Positions 32,187-39,012 of a stretch of 49,503 bases of DNA are shown piece after piece. How positions within the stretch are numbered: the first letter of the stretch is position 1; each line of letters starts with the position of its first letter. This DNA comes from Enterococcus sp. CSURQ0835 (GTDB lineage Bacteria > Bacillota > Bacilli > Lactobacillales > Enterococcaceae), in NCBI RefSeq assembly GCF_902706605.1, contig NZ_CACSLH010000023.1:1-49503 (forward strand). The letters are read 5' to 3'. The translations under genes were made by a program, and so were the position numbers. The notes under the pieces were generated by a model that saw only the letters and a list, made by a program, of their open reading frames with translations, ran no database searches and was not told where the DNA came from.

Positions 32187-33161
32187 CTAATCTACGTTAA
32201 TCGTAGTTTCAGTTTTTGCTGCTAAGAATGCTTTTTCAGTGATCAAAACGGTAAACCGACCATCTTCACCAGTCACAGGAGCAGGTAAGTCTTGATCGAC
32301 TGCTTTGATAAAGCTTTCCATCATCAAATGATCCATGTCTTCTTCAAAATAGAAATCTTCCAAGTGGCCTGATTGATCTCCAAACAAACGCATCTTACGA
32401 CCAAACCCATCAACGACACTGTAACCATTTTCAAAAATGATTTCTAAAATCGCATCGCCCCAAATCGGATAGCCAGCTGGCCGATTCCACGACGTATCTA
32501 GTGATAAAATCGTCTCATCTGTGAAACGAACATTCACAAGTCCGATATCTTCTACCGGAAGTGTAGCCTCACTTTTACTGATAAAAGCGGTGATTTCGCT
32601 AGGTATCAAATCAAATAAATAGTTGATAACATCACTGATATGGACCGTATGATCAATCAAAGCGCCACCGCCAGATAATTCTGGTCTGATGAACCAGCCC
32701 CCAGGATTTTTCCCATGATTAGAGGCATTGATCGCCAGCACCTTACCTAACCTTTTTTCTGCGATCACTTTTTTTAATTGTTGAATCGGTTCGGTAAAAC
32801 GAACGGGATGAGCTACCATCAATTTGACTTTATTTTGTTTAGCACTCTCGATCATTGAATCGGCATCGGCTACACTAAGGGCCATCGGTTTTTCAACAAT
32901 GACATGTTTACCAGCTTGACAAGCTTGTAAAGTCAATTCATGATGAAAAACATTTTCGGAACAAATTAACACGGTATCACAGTCTGTTGCCAACAACTCA
33001 GCCGTAGTAGCAACATGATTTAAATCATACTGCTGGGCAAACCGCACACTGCTTTCTAGTACATGATCATAAACACCGGTAATCGTAATTCCTGCTTTCA
33101 TTAATTCCTTGACGTAGCTATGACTATGCATGTGTGCGATGCCTAAGAGTCCTACTTTCAT
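32187..33161 (-). CDS. Gfo/Idh/MocA-family oxidoreductase B
   Basis: A 324-residue oxidoreductase closely related to oxidoreductase C at 35230-36246. The EKP motif is at 90-92 (VIVEKPMALS) and the catalytic-domain segment reads LSGGGALIDHTVHISDVINYLF. The usual Rossmann GxGxxG is replaced by GIAHMHSH at residues 7-14. Shared with C are NPGGWF, DTSWNRP...YPIWGD and TGEDG. Its ATG directly follows the stop of the small upstream protein (TAA-ATG), so the two are tightly coupled. Substrate unknown. Confidence 0.88.
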   Translation of the reverse strand: MKVGLLGIAHMHSHSYVKELMKAGITITGVYDHVLESSVRFAQQYDLNHVATTAELLATDCDTVLICSENVFHHELTLQACQAGKHVIVEKPMALSVADADSMIESAKQNKVKLMVAHPVRFTEPIQQLKKVIAEKRLGKVLAINASNHGKNPGGWFIRPELSGGGALIDHTVHISDVINYLFDLIPSEITAFISKSEATLPVEDIGLVNVRFTDETILSLDTSWNRPAGYPIWGDAILEIIFENGYSVVDGFGRKMRLFGDQSGHLEDFYFEEDMDHLMMESFIKAVDQDLPAPVTGEDGRFTVLITEKAFLAAKTETTINVD

Positions 33162-33638
33162 TTAGCTGACCACCTTTCCAAAACTTTCGACCGCTAAATC
33201 CAGCTCATTCAAGAAAACGCCAACATTTATTCTTTTATCACTAAAAGTTAAGTAGTCTAATTGATAATTAAGACTGGTGAATGCATTGTCAGCTGCAGTA
33301 TCGTATTGTACCATCCCATTTTTTGCGACCACTTCAACTTTAAACAATGGTTCTTGCTGAACTGGATACAAAGCTAGCGCAATGTTAAAAAGTGTTTGGT
33401 CACTAAAACGCCCTGAGAAAACGATTGTTTGCTGATTTTTCAGACAATTTATTTTTTGAATCGTAATTATTTCTGCTGACAAAGCTTGCTTGATTACTAA
33501 AACAAATCGTAAAGCTTGTTCGGCTAATCGTTTTAAATCTTGGTTCGACGTTTTTTGAAAAAAGGTCATTCGTAAAAAAGTTGGTGTAGTCAAATCTATT
33601 TTTTCGCAACCATCAATGACTTTTTTTGCAAATATCAT
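33162..33638 (-). CDS. Small protein resembling an isolated Gfo/Idh/MocA C-terminal domain (copy 1)
   Basis: A 158-residue protein with no Rossmann domain. Its sequence FSGRFSDQTLFNIALALYPVQQEPLFKVEVVAKNGMVQYDT has the pattern of the central strands of the Gfo C-terminal sheet (a phrase about added function of the ligand, then a strand ending in (E)xxxKNGxxxYD). It resembles the protein at 34736-35218 in length, order of segments and position just upstream of a Gfo gene. AGGAGAAATG context. It is the first gene of the large operon. It may be a regulatory or structural partner of oxidoreductase B; function is unknown. Confidence 0.65.
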   Translation of the reverse strand: MIFAKKVIDGCEKIDLTTPTFLRMTFFQKTSNQDLKRLAEQALRFVLVIKQALSAEIITIQKINCLKNQQTIVFSGRFSDQTLFNIALALYPVQQEPLFKVEVVAKNGMVQYDTAADNAFTSLNYQLDYLTFSDKRINVGVFLNELDLAVESFGKVVS

Positions 33639-33837
33639 TTCTCCTCACCCTCTTAACTAAATTGAATATTTTGATTTGAATCTAGAATACTCGTAGTTAG
33701 ACCAATAGGATTTAGAAAAAAATACTCTTTGTTTGCAAAAAAAGACACTCCTCAAATAAAATTTATGAAAAAAAAACAATTAAAAAATAGTGTTGTCTAT
33801 GTTAGACTGTGGTTGTTAAATTAAAGGAGGTTATTGG
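33639..33837. promoter_or_regulatory. Divergent control region between the large operon and the araC-type gene
   Basis: 199 bp of AT-rich DNA between two genes that start in opposite directions. A minus-strand TTGCAA (33733-33738) with TAAATC (33709-33714, spacer 18) is a possible promoter for the operon; TTAAAA (33780-33785) with TAGACT (33803-33808, spacer 17) is a possible promoter for the regulator gene. Both are weak, which suits activator-dependent promoters. AAAGGAGG for the regulator is at 33823-33830. No cre-like site was found here. Confidence 0.4.
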
Positions 33838-34725
33838 ATGGGGTATGAGTATAGTTACATCAACATGTTACCAGTCAAAACGATCTTTGATATCTCTTTT
33901 TTTCCGTTTACAGCTAATACAAAACATCAAATAAAAGAATCTCATCATACTATTTTTTATTTTGTTGAAAACGGTTACTTAGAGATTTCACTAAATGATA
34001 AAAAGCTTATTTTACAACCTAACCAATGTACGATTCTTTCTGGAAAATGTGCGCATCGTTTTAAAACACACCAAGAAGCTGAATCTAAAGTCTTGATGCT
34101 GACCTTTGAACTATTTACCGAAGAAGCTGAACTTCCCATCTTATTTAGCCAAGTTTTTTCATTATCCGATGAACAAAAAAGTTTCTTGCGGGCAATCATT
34201 TTGAAAGCCCAACATGTCTATCCGCAAATGATGAAAAATGTCTTTAATCTAAAAGAAAAAATCACCACCGCTCGAAAATCCGATGAACGAATCGTTTACT
34301 TAAACTTTGCTGAACTATTACTGACACTAGAAAGAGACCTGCATTCAGAAACTTGTCTGCTGCCCCAGAATAAAACAAAAATTTGTAAAAATGAAACGGT
34401 TGAGCAGATCATTGCCTACATGGAAACTCATTTGGCTGATAATTGTACCGTAGAAGATTTTGCAAGCCAATTCTACATCAGCCCCTCTTACATCAAAAAA
34501 ATCTTTAAAGAGCACACCGGCTACAGTTTGATTAACTTTTACCGCACACTGAAGATGGAAAAAGCAAAAGAATACATCCAAACAGGTAACTATAACTTCA
34601 CCGACATCGGTAATTTACTCGGTTATGAAAGTATCCATCACTTTTCCAACACCTTTAAAAAATACACGGGATTGAGCCCTACCAAATATCAACGTTCTGT
34701 TACTGAAATCAACCAATCAAATTAG
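33838..34725 (+). CDS. AraC-family transcriptional regulator
   Basis: A 295-residue regulator. The N-terminal half is cupin-like and probably binds the inducer (HHTIFYFVENGYLEISLNDKKLILQPNQCTILSGKCAHRF, about 39-80). The C-terminal about 100 residues hold the two AraC helix-turn-helix motifs (TVEDFASQFYISPSYIKKIFKEHTG and FTDIGNLLGYESIHHFSNTFKKYTGLSPTKYQ). AAAGGAGG site. It sits between two mirror-image pairs of small protein plus oxidoreductase, leads the plus-strand pair, and is the natural regulator of both directions. Confidence 0.92.
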   Translation: MGYEYSYINMLPVKTIFDISFFPFTANTKHQIKESHHTIFYFVENGYLEISLNDKKLILQPNQCTILSGKCAHRFKTHQEAESKVLMLTFELFTEEAELPILFSQVFSLSDEQKSFLRAIILKAQHVYPQMMKNVFNLKEKITTARKSDERIVYLNFAELLLTLERDLHSETCLLPQNKTKICKNETVEQIIAYMETHLADNCTVEDFASQFYISPSYIKKIFKEHTGYSLINFYRTLKMEKAKEYIQTGNYNFTDIGNLLGYESIHHFSNTFKKYTGLSPTKYQRSVTEINQSN

Positions 34726-34735
34726 GAGGTCTATT

Positions 34736-35218
34736 ATGCATCCTGAAGATGAATTCGCCATCGCACTTGTCAAAGAAGGCAAACTAGGTCAGATAGAATT
34801 CACACGTTTCACTTTAGCCTGCCCCGCTGCTCAACCTATCAAGCAGCGCGATTTCATCAAAGAAGCCTTAATTTTTATCCGTTCCATCCACCAAGAACAA
34901 ATCATTTCACTTTATGCTAGTCGCACGGTCAATCAAAAAGTTTTGATGGTGACACTCCAATTTCAAAATCAAGCATTGTGCCATTTATTTTTTGATTTTT
35001 CTGAACGACACGGATCTTTTAACAAACATTTTGAAATTGTCGGCAATTTTGGCGTTTATCAATTTAATAATCAAGAACCCGCTTCATTTAGTGCTGATTT
35101 TTTAAAAACTGAACCGTATCAGCCACGCTTCCAACAATCTATTTTAGATACTATTTGGCTAGATGAATTACTAAATAAAATCCAGCGTAGTTGCATTGAA
35201 AATACAATCATCACTTGA
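34736..35218 (+). CDS. Small protein resembling an isolated Gfo/Idh/MocA C-terminal domain (copy 2)
   Basis: A 160-residue protein without a nucleotide-binding domain. It opens like the start of a Gfo C-terminal domain (VKEGKLGQIEFTRFTLACPA), continues with the strand pattern VLMVTLQFQNQALCHLFFDF and has HFEIVGNFGVYQFN, the counterpart of FKVEVVAKNGMVQYD in copy 1. AGGAGG site 10 bp after the araC-type gene, and its stop overlaps the ribosome site of oxidoreductase C. The parallel with copy 1 suggests that these small proteins work with oxidoreductases B and C. Confidence 0.65.
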   Translation: MHPEDEFAIALVKEGKLGQIEFTRFTLACPAAQPIKQRDFIKEALIFIRSIHQEQIISLYASRTVNQKVLMVTLQFQNQALCHLFFDFSERHGSFNKHFEIVGNFGVYQFNNQEPASFSADFLKTEPYQPRFQQSILDTIWLDELLNKIQRSCIENTIIT

Positions 35219-35229
35219 GGAGAATCCCT

Positions 35230-36246
35230 ATGAAAATTGCGATCATCGGTTGCGCCCACATGCAAGCCAAAATTTATACTGCCGCCTTTCAAAAAGAAGA
35301 AGTTGAAATTCTTGGTGTCTATGATCACAACACACTTCGCGGAAGTCTATTTGCTAAAGAATTTAAGCTGCATTTTTATAATAGTTTAGATAAAATTTTA
35401 ACTGCACCAATTGATGCGGTCTTGATCTGTTCAGAAAACTCACTTCACTATGATCACATCTTAGCAGCTACTTTTTATAAAAAACATATTATTGTTGAAA
35501 AACCGTTAGCTCTCACAGTCAAAGAAGCACAACAAATGATCATAGCTTGCCAAAAAGCACAAGTTAAATTACTAGTTGCTCATCCAATTCGCTTTTCAAA
35601 AACCGTTTTAGATTTAAAAACATTCTATGAGGAAGGAAAACTTGGTACTATCCAAGCCATCAATGGAACAAATCGCGGAAAAAACCCTGGCGGCTGGTTT
35701 TTAGACAAAGAATTGTCTGGCGGTGGTGCTATTTTAGATCATATGGTTCATCTAGTTGATTTGTCTCATTGGTTATTTCAGTTTGAGGTAGCTTCGATCG
35801 CGGCTCATGCCAGTAGTAAACCCCAAAGTGAGATTGAAGATTCAGGACTGATTAACATCACCTTTACCAATGGCGTGATTTTTAGTCTGGATACGTCTTG
35901 GAATCGACCAGAAAATTATCCGATCTGGGGCGATGTCACGTTAGAAATTGTCAGTGATCGGGGATTATTATTTGTCGATGCTATCGGTCGGAAAGGAAAT
36001 TATTTTCCTCTTGAAGATTCTCACCAACATGTTACTTATGAAGATGATATGGATAGTTCCATGATCCATTCGTTTATTCAATGTATTGAAAATGATCAAG
36101 CGCCCACTGTCACTGGCGAAGATGGATTGTACACAGTAAAAATTGCGAGTCTTGCCTATCTTTCGTTACAATTAGGACGCGTGATTTATCGAGAGGAATT
36201 TGAAACGCTACTAAATACCAAAATAAAAGATCAGCAAAGCCGGTAA
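35230..36246 (+). CDS. Gfo/Idh/MocA-family oxidoreductase C
   Basis: A 338-residue paralogue of oxidoreductase B. EKP is at the identical position (90-92), the N-terminus reads IIGCAHMQAKIY in place of a GxGxxG motif, and NRGKNPGGWF, SGGGAILDHMVHLVDLSHWLF, DTSWNRPENYPIWGD and VTGEDG are shared with B. ATG 35230 follows GAGGAG at normal spacing. Third and last gene of the plus-strand unit with the araC-type gene and small protein copy 2; its final codons lie inside the terminator hairpin of the converging gene. Confidence 0.88.
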   Translation: MKIAIIGCAHMQAKIYTAAFQKEEVEILGVYDHNTLRGSLFAKEFKLHFYNSLDKILTAPIDAVLICSENSLHYDHILAATFYKKHIIVEKPLALTVKEAQQMIIACQKAQVKLLVAHPIRFSKTVLDLKTFYEEGKLGTIQAINGTNRGKNPGGWFLDKELSGGGAILDHMVHLVDLSHWLFQFEVASIAAHASSKPQSEIEDSGLINITFTNGVIFSLDTSWNRPENYPIWGDVTLEIVSDRGLLFVDAIGRKGNYFPLEDSHQHVTYEDDMDSSMIHSFIQCIENDQAPTVTGEDGLYTVKIASLAYLSLQLGRVIYREEFETLLNTKIKDQQSR

Positions 36247-36262
36247 CGGACTTGCTGATCTT
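36227..36262 (-). terminator. Terminator between converging oxidoreductase genes C and D
   Basis: Perfect 11-bp arms AAGATCAGCAA and TTGCTGATCTT with a 14-base loop. In the minus direction the stem runs into TTTTATTTT, so it ends gene D transcription; in the plus direction no good T run follows. It overlaps the last codons of gene C. Confidence 0.75.
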
Positions 36263-36276
36263 CTCGTTAAAAAAAT

Positions 36277-37428
36277 CTAATAGGTAATCATTTTCTTTTG
36301 ATCGATTGACTGTTGTGCTTTGATTGCTAATTTGGCAGCCATTAGACTGGAGTCAAGATTGGAAATCGGACGACTGCCGGTTGTGATCGAAGCTAAAAAA
36401 TCTGCCAGTTGTTCTTCATCACCGGGCTCCATTTGGCTTTCCACATACTCATTTCGATAGGTCACACTTTCATTTTTCAACCGATCGATAATTTTGATTT
36501 CATTTGTTACGTCATCAAAATGCAATTCCCCTTTGGAACCAAAGACGTGAAATTCACGTTGGTAATAGGCTCCAAACAGACACAATTGGTAACTTAATTG
36601 AATTCCATTAGCGTATTCAACGGTAACAGTTTGATGGTCATCGACATCCACCTCACTATTGAAAACACATTGGTCCGGCCAATCAGCTGACCAATTGATC
36701 TTTTTTTCTTTTGCGATATTTTGGATGCTTTCCTCACACGTTGCACTATATGGACAAGCGCGACAATGGAGATCAGCTGGCACTTCATGACCAAATTTTT
36801 TTAAGGCACCTGGGCGTCCCATCGTGGATAAGCGCCCGAACGCTGCAATATGTTGCGGTGTAGAATTTGCGATCCAGTTGACGATATCTAATGAATGGGT
36901 CGCTTTTTGTAACAGTAGACTTTGAGCCTTAGCACGAGTACGATGCCAATCATGGAAATAGGCATACCCACCGTAAGGAATATGATCCAACACATTGATC
37001 TGATGGAGATCACCGATCACGCCATCAGCTAAATACTGCTGAAACTTTTGAAACGACCGAGCATAACGCAAAACGTACCCGACTTCTAAAACTTTTTCGT
37101 AGTCAGTCGCCACAGCTTTTATCGCCGCGAGCTTTTCTTCCGTAACTTCTAAAGGCTTCTCACATAAAATATGTTTTTTTGCTTGAATGGCAGCAATCAC
37201 GATTTCGGCATGGGTAGCATCTGGTGTAGCGATGAAAACAGCATCCACTTCCGGATCAGCTAAAACATCACGGTAGTCAGTTGTTTGTTTGACTTGCGGA
37301 AAATGTTCGAAATGATTTCCCGATGCATCACAAACAACTGTAATCTCACATTCTGGCTGGACCGCAATCGTATGGAGTGCATACTTATAGCCGCGATTTC
37401 CTAGACCAATGATCCCAAATTTTATCAT
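36277..37428 (-). CDS. Gfo/Idh/MocA-family oxidoreductase D with cysteine cluster
   Basis: A 383-residue oxidoreductase. Rossmann motif GLGNRG (8-13), EKP at 90-92, and a substrate segment HDWHRTRAKAQSLLLQKATHSLDIVNWIAN. Unlike A to C it carries an insert with four cysteines, Cys222, Cys225, Cys231 and Cys254 (C-x2-C-x5-C-x22-C), which could bind an iron-sulfur cluster or zinc. It is a distinct subfamily, and is transcribed alone from its own promoter. AAAGGAG site. Function unknown; by context it works on the same imported sugar. Confidence 0.87.
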   Translation of the reverse strand: MIKFGIIGLGNRGYKYALHTIAVQPECEITVVCDASGNHFEHFPQVKQTTDYRDVLADPEVDAVFIATPDATHAEIVIAAIQAKKHILCEKPLEVTEEKLAAIKAVATDYEKVLEVGYVLRYARSFQKFQQYLADGVIGDLHQINVLDHIPYGGYAYFHDWHRTRAKAQSLLLQKATHSLDIVNWIANSTPQHIAAFGRLSTMGRPGALKKFGHEVPADLHCRACPYSATCEESIQNIAKEKKINWSADWPDQCVFNSEVDVDDHQTVTVEYANGIQLSYQLCLFGAYYQREFHVFGSKGELHFDDVTNEIKIIDRLKNESVTYRNEYVESQMEPGDEEQLADFLASITTGSRPISNLDSSLMAAKLAIKAQQSIDQKKMITY

Positions 37429-37461
37429 GAACGTTACTCCTTTTTATGAGGTAGTAATCCG

Positions 37462-37504
37462 ACTGGTACTCTGGTTGATTGAGCTCTCAACAAGTACTTC
37501 CAGT
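37462..37504 (-). promoter_or_regulatory. Possible stem-loop in the oxidoreductase D leader
   Basis: ACTGG (37462-37466) pairs with CCAGT (37500-37504), TACT with AGTA inside it across a 3-base bulge, and TTGAG with CTCAA (37479-37490) in the apex. It lies between the promoter and the ribosome site and has no T run. It may be an RNA control element or chance. Confidence 0.3.
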
Positions 37505-37524
37505 GGCCCCTTTATAGTAGATTC

Positions 37525-37553
37525 ATCATAAAAAAACGTTTCTTAAAAAGCAA
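37525..37553 (-). promoter_or_regulatory. Promoter of oxidoreductase D
   Basis: Minus-strand TTGCTT (37548-37553) and TATGAT (37525-37530) with a 17-bp spacer, about 100 bp upstream of the start codon. Confidence 0.55.
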
Positions 37554-37625
37554 GCATCTTTTAACAAAAAGAAAAATTATGGCACTGTGAACAAAAATTA
37601 GCAAAAATCACGTGCACTTTTCATC

Positions 37626-37654
37626 TTGCTGGTACCTTAGCTACCTTTTATACT
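37626..37654 (+). promoter_or_regulatory. Promoter of msmK
   Basis: TTGCTG (37626-37631) and TATACT (37649-37654) with a 17-bp spacer, close to sigma-A consensus; it predicts a leader of about 120 bases. Confidence 0.65.
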
Positions 37655-37708
37655 GGAAACAACTAAAAAAGCGACCTTGCTGAGCTTAGTTTGAAGTGAT
37701 CTATTTTT

Positions 37709-37722
37709 TGTTAACGTTTTCT
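37709..37722 (+). promoter_or_regulatory. cre-like site in the msmK leader
   Basis: TGTTAACGTTTTCT fits the pattern TGWNANCGNTNWCA at all fixed positions but the last. About 50 bases downstream of the predicted start point, suited to a CcpA roadblock. Confidence 0.45.
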
Positions 37723-37733
37723 AAATTAAATAC

Positions 37734-37759
37734 ATCAGCTTGCTTATTCCACAGCTGAT
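37734..37759 (+). promoter_or_regulatory. Small hairpin just upstream of the msmK ribosome site
   Basis: ATCAGCT and AGCTGAT pair perfectly over 7 bp with a 12-base loop, ending about eight bases before the AAAGGAAG site. It may tune translation; no T run. Confidence 0.3.
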
Positions 37760-37781
37760 CAACTGAGAAAGGAAGAATAAC

Positions 37782-38885
37782 ATGGCAGAATTAACGCTAG
37801 AACACATCTATAAAAAATATGACAACGCAACAGACTTTTCTGTTAAGGACTTTAACTTAGCGATCCATGACCGGGAGTTCATTGTCTTTGTCGGTCCTTC
37901 TGGCTGCGGAAAATCTACTACTTTGCGCATGATCGCGGGCTTAGAAGATATCAGCGATGGTGAATTTAAGATCGATGCGCAAGTGATGAATGATGTCGCG
38001 CCAAAAAATCGAGACATCGCGATGGTCTTCCAAAATTATGCACTTTATCCTCACATGACTGTTTTTGACAATATGGCATTTGGTTTAAAACTACGAAAAT
38101 ACGAAAAAAATGAGATCAAAAAGCGTGTCGAAAATGCCGCAATGATCTTGGGCTTGACTGATTATTTAGATCGTAAACCAGCAGCGTTATCCGGTGGTCA
38201 GCGTCAACGGGTCGCGCTCGGACGAGCAATCGTGCGCGACGCAAAAGTTTTCTTGATGGATGAACCTTTATCAAACTTAGATGCTAAGCTCCGAGTATCG
38301 ATGCGAGCTGAGATCGCTAAACTCCATCGCCGTTTGAATACTACAACGATTTATGTCACCCACGATCAGACTGAAGCGATGACGATGGCGGATCGAATCG
38401 TCATTATGAAAGATGGGATCATCCAACAAGTCGGCACCCCGCAAGAAGTTTACCGCCAACCTATTAATATGTTTGTGGCCAGTTTCATCGGTTCACCGGC
38501 AATGAATTTCTTTGAAGTTACTTATCATGCAGGTCAAATCAAAAATCAAAACGGCTTCACTTTAAAAGTCGCACCGGAACATCAAACAATTTTAGATCAA
38601 AAAGGTTATGACGGTCAGACTATTTATTTTGGAATCCGACCAGAAGACATTTACAATGAAGTCGACGAGCAAGCAAGTGAGCAAGCAGCAACTGTTTCAG
38701 CTGAAGTCGTCGTCTCGGAACTTTTAGGTGCGGAATCCATGCTCTATGCCAAAACAGGTGCTACTGAATTCATTGCGAAAGTCTCTGCCAAGGACTTCCA
38801 CCAGCCAGGTTCCATTATCGATTTAACCTTCGATACTACCGCGGCCCACTTCTTTGATGCTAAAACACAGCAAGTCATTCGCTGA
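37782..38885 (+). CDS. msmK: Sugar ABC transporter ATPase (MsmK/MsmX/UgpC type)
   Basis: A 367-residue ATP-binding subunit of CUT1 sugar importers. Walker A GPSGCGKST (38-46), Q-loop VFQNYALYP, signature LSGGQRQR (136 on), Walker B FLMDEP (157-162), and a C-terminal TOBE domain. Proteins of this type are shared by several importers in Gram-positive bacteria, which fits the absence of an ATPase gene from the operon at 27076-30252. AAAGGAAG site. Monocistronic, with its own promoter and cre-like site, also typical of a shared ATPase. Confidence 0.93.
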   Translation: MAELTLEHIYKKYDNATDFSVKDFNLAIHDREFIVFVGPSGCGKSTTLRMIAGLEDISDGEFKIDAQVMNDVAPKNRDIAMVFQNYALYPHMTVFDNMAFGLKLRKYEKNEIKKRVENAAMILGLTDYLDRKPAALSGGQRQRVALGRAIVRDAKVFLMDEPLSNLDAKLRVSMRAEIAKLHRRLNTTTIYVTHDQTEAMTMADRIVIMKDGIIQQVGTPQEVYRQPINMFVASFIGSPAMNFFEVTYHAGQIKNQNGFTLKVAPEHQTILDQKGYDGQTIYFGIRPEDIYNEVDEQASEQAATVSAEVVVSELLGAESMLYAKTGATEFIAKVSAKDFHQPGSIIDLTFDTTAAHFFDAKTQQVIR

Positions 38886-38958
38886 TTTTTGTAAGACTAA
38901 CTTAACACCGCTCCCACTTAATTAACCGCTTAAAAAACCACAACACGCTTCACAAAAC

Positions 38959-39010
38959 AAGCGACTTTCAACGAGTTAGACTGATCATCTGACGGTTGAA
39001 AGTCGCTTAT
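38959..39010. terminator. Bidirectional terminator between msmK and the fabZ-like gene
   Basis: Perfect 14-bp arms AAGCGACTTTCAAC and GTTGAAAGTCGCTT with a 22-base loop; a T-rich run follows on the plus strand (ATTTTTATTT) and on the minus strand (GTTTTG). Two converging genes end at it. Confidence 0.85.
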
Positions 39011-39012
39011 TT

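Larger units (their letters stand above)
37429..37781. other. Divergent control region between oxidoreductase D and msmK
   Basis: 353 bp without a gene. It holds a minus-strand promoter for gene D (37525-37553), a structured leader for gene D (37462-37504), a plus-strand promoter for msmK (37626-37654), a cre-like site (37709-37722) and a small hairpin (37734-37759). The remaining part is AT-rich and shows nothing I can name. Confidence 0.6.

Noticed and set aside
33793-33821. TTGTCT and TTAAAT with a 17-bp spacer as the promoter of the araC-type gene
   Set aside because: The predicted start point would fall inside the AAAGGAGG ribosome site, so a transcript from it would lack the site. A weaker promoter upstream is more likely.
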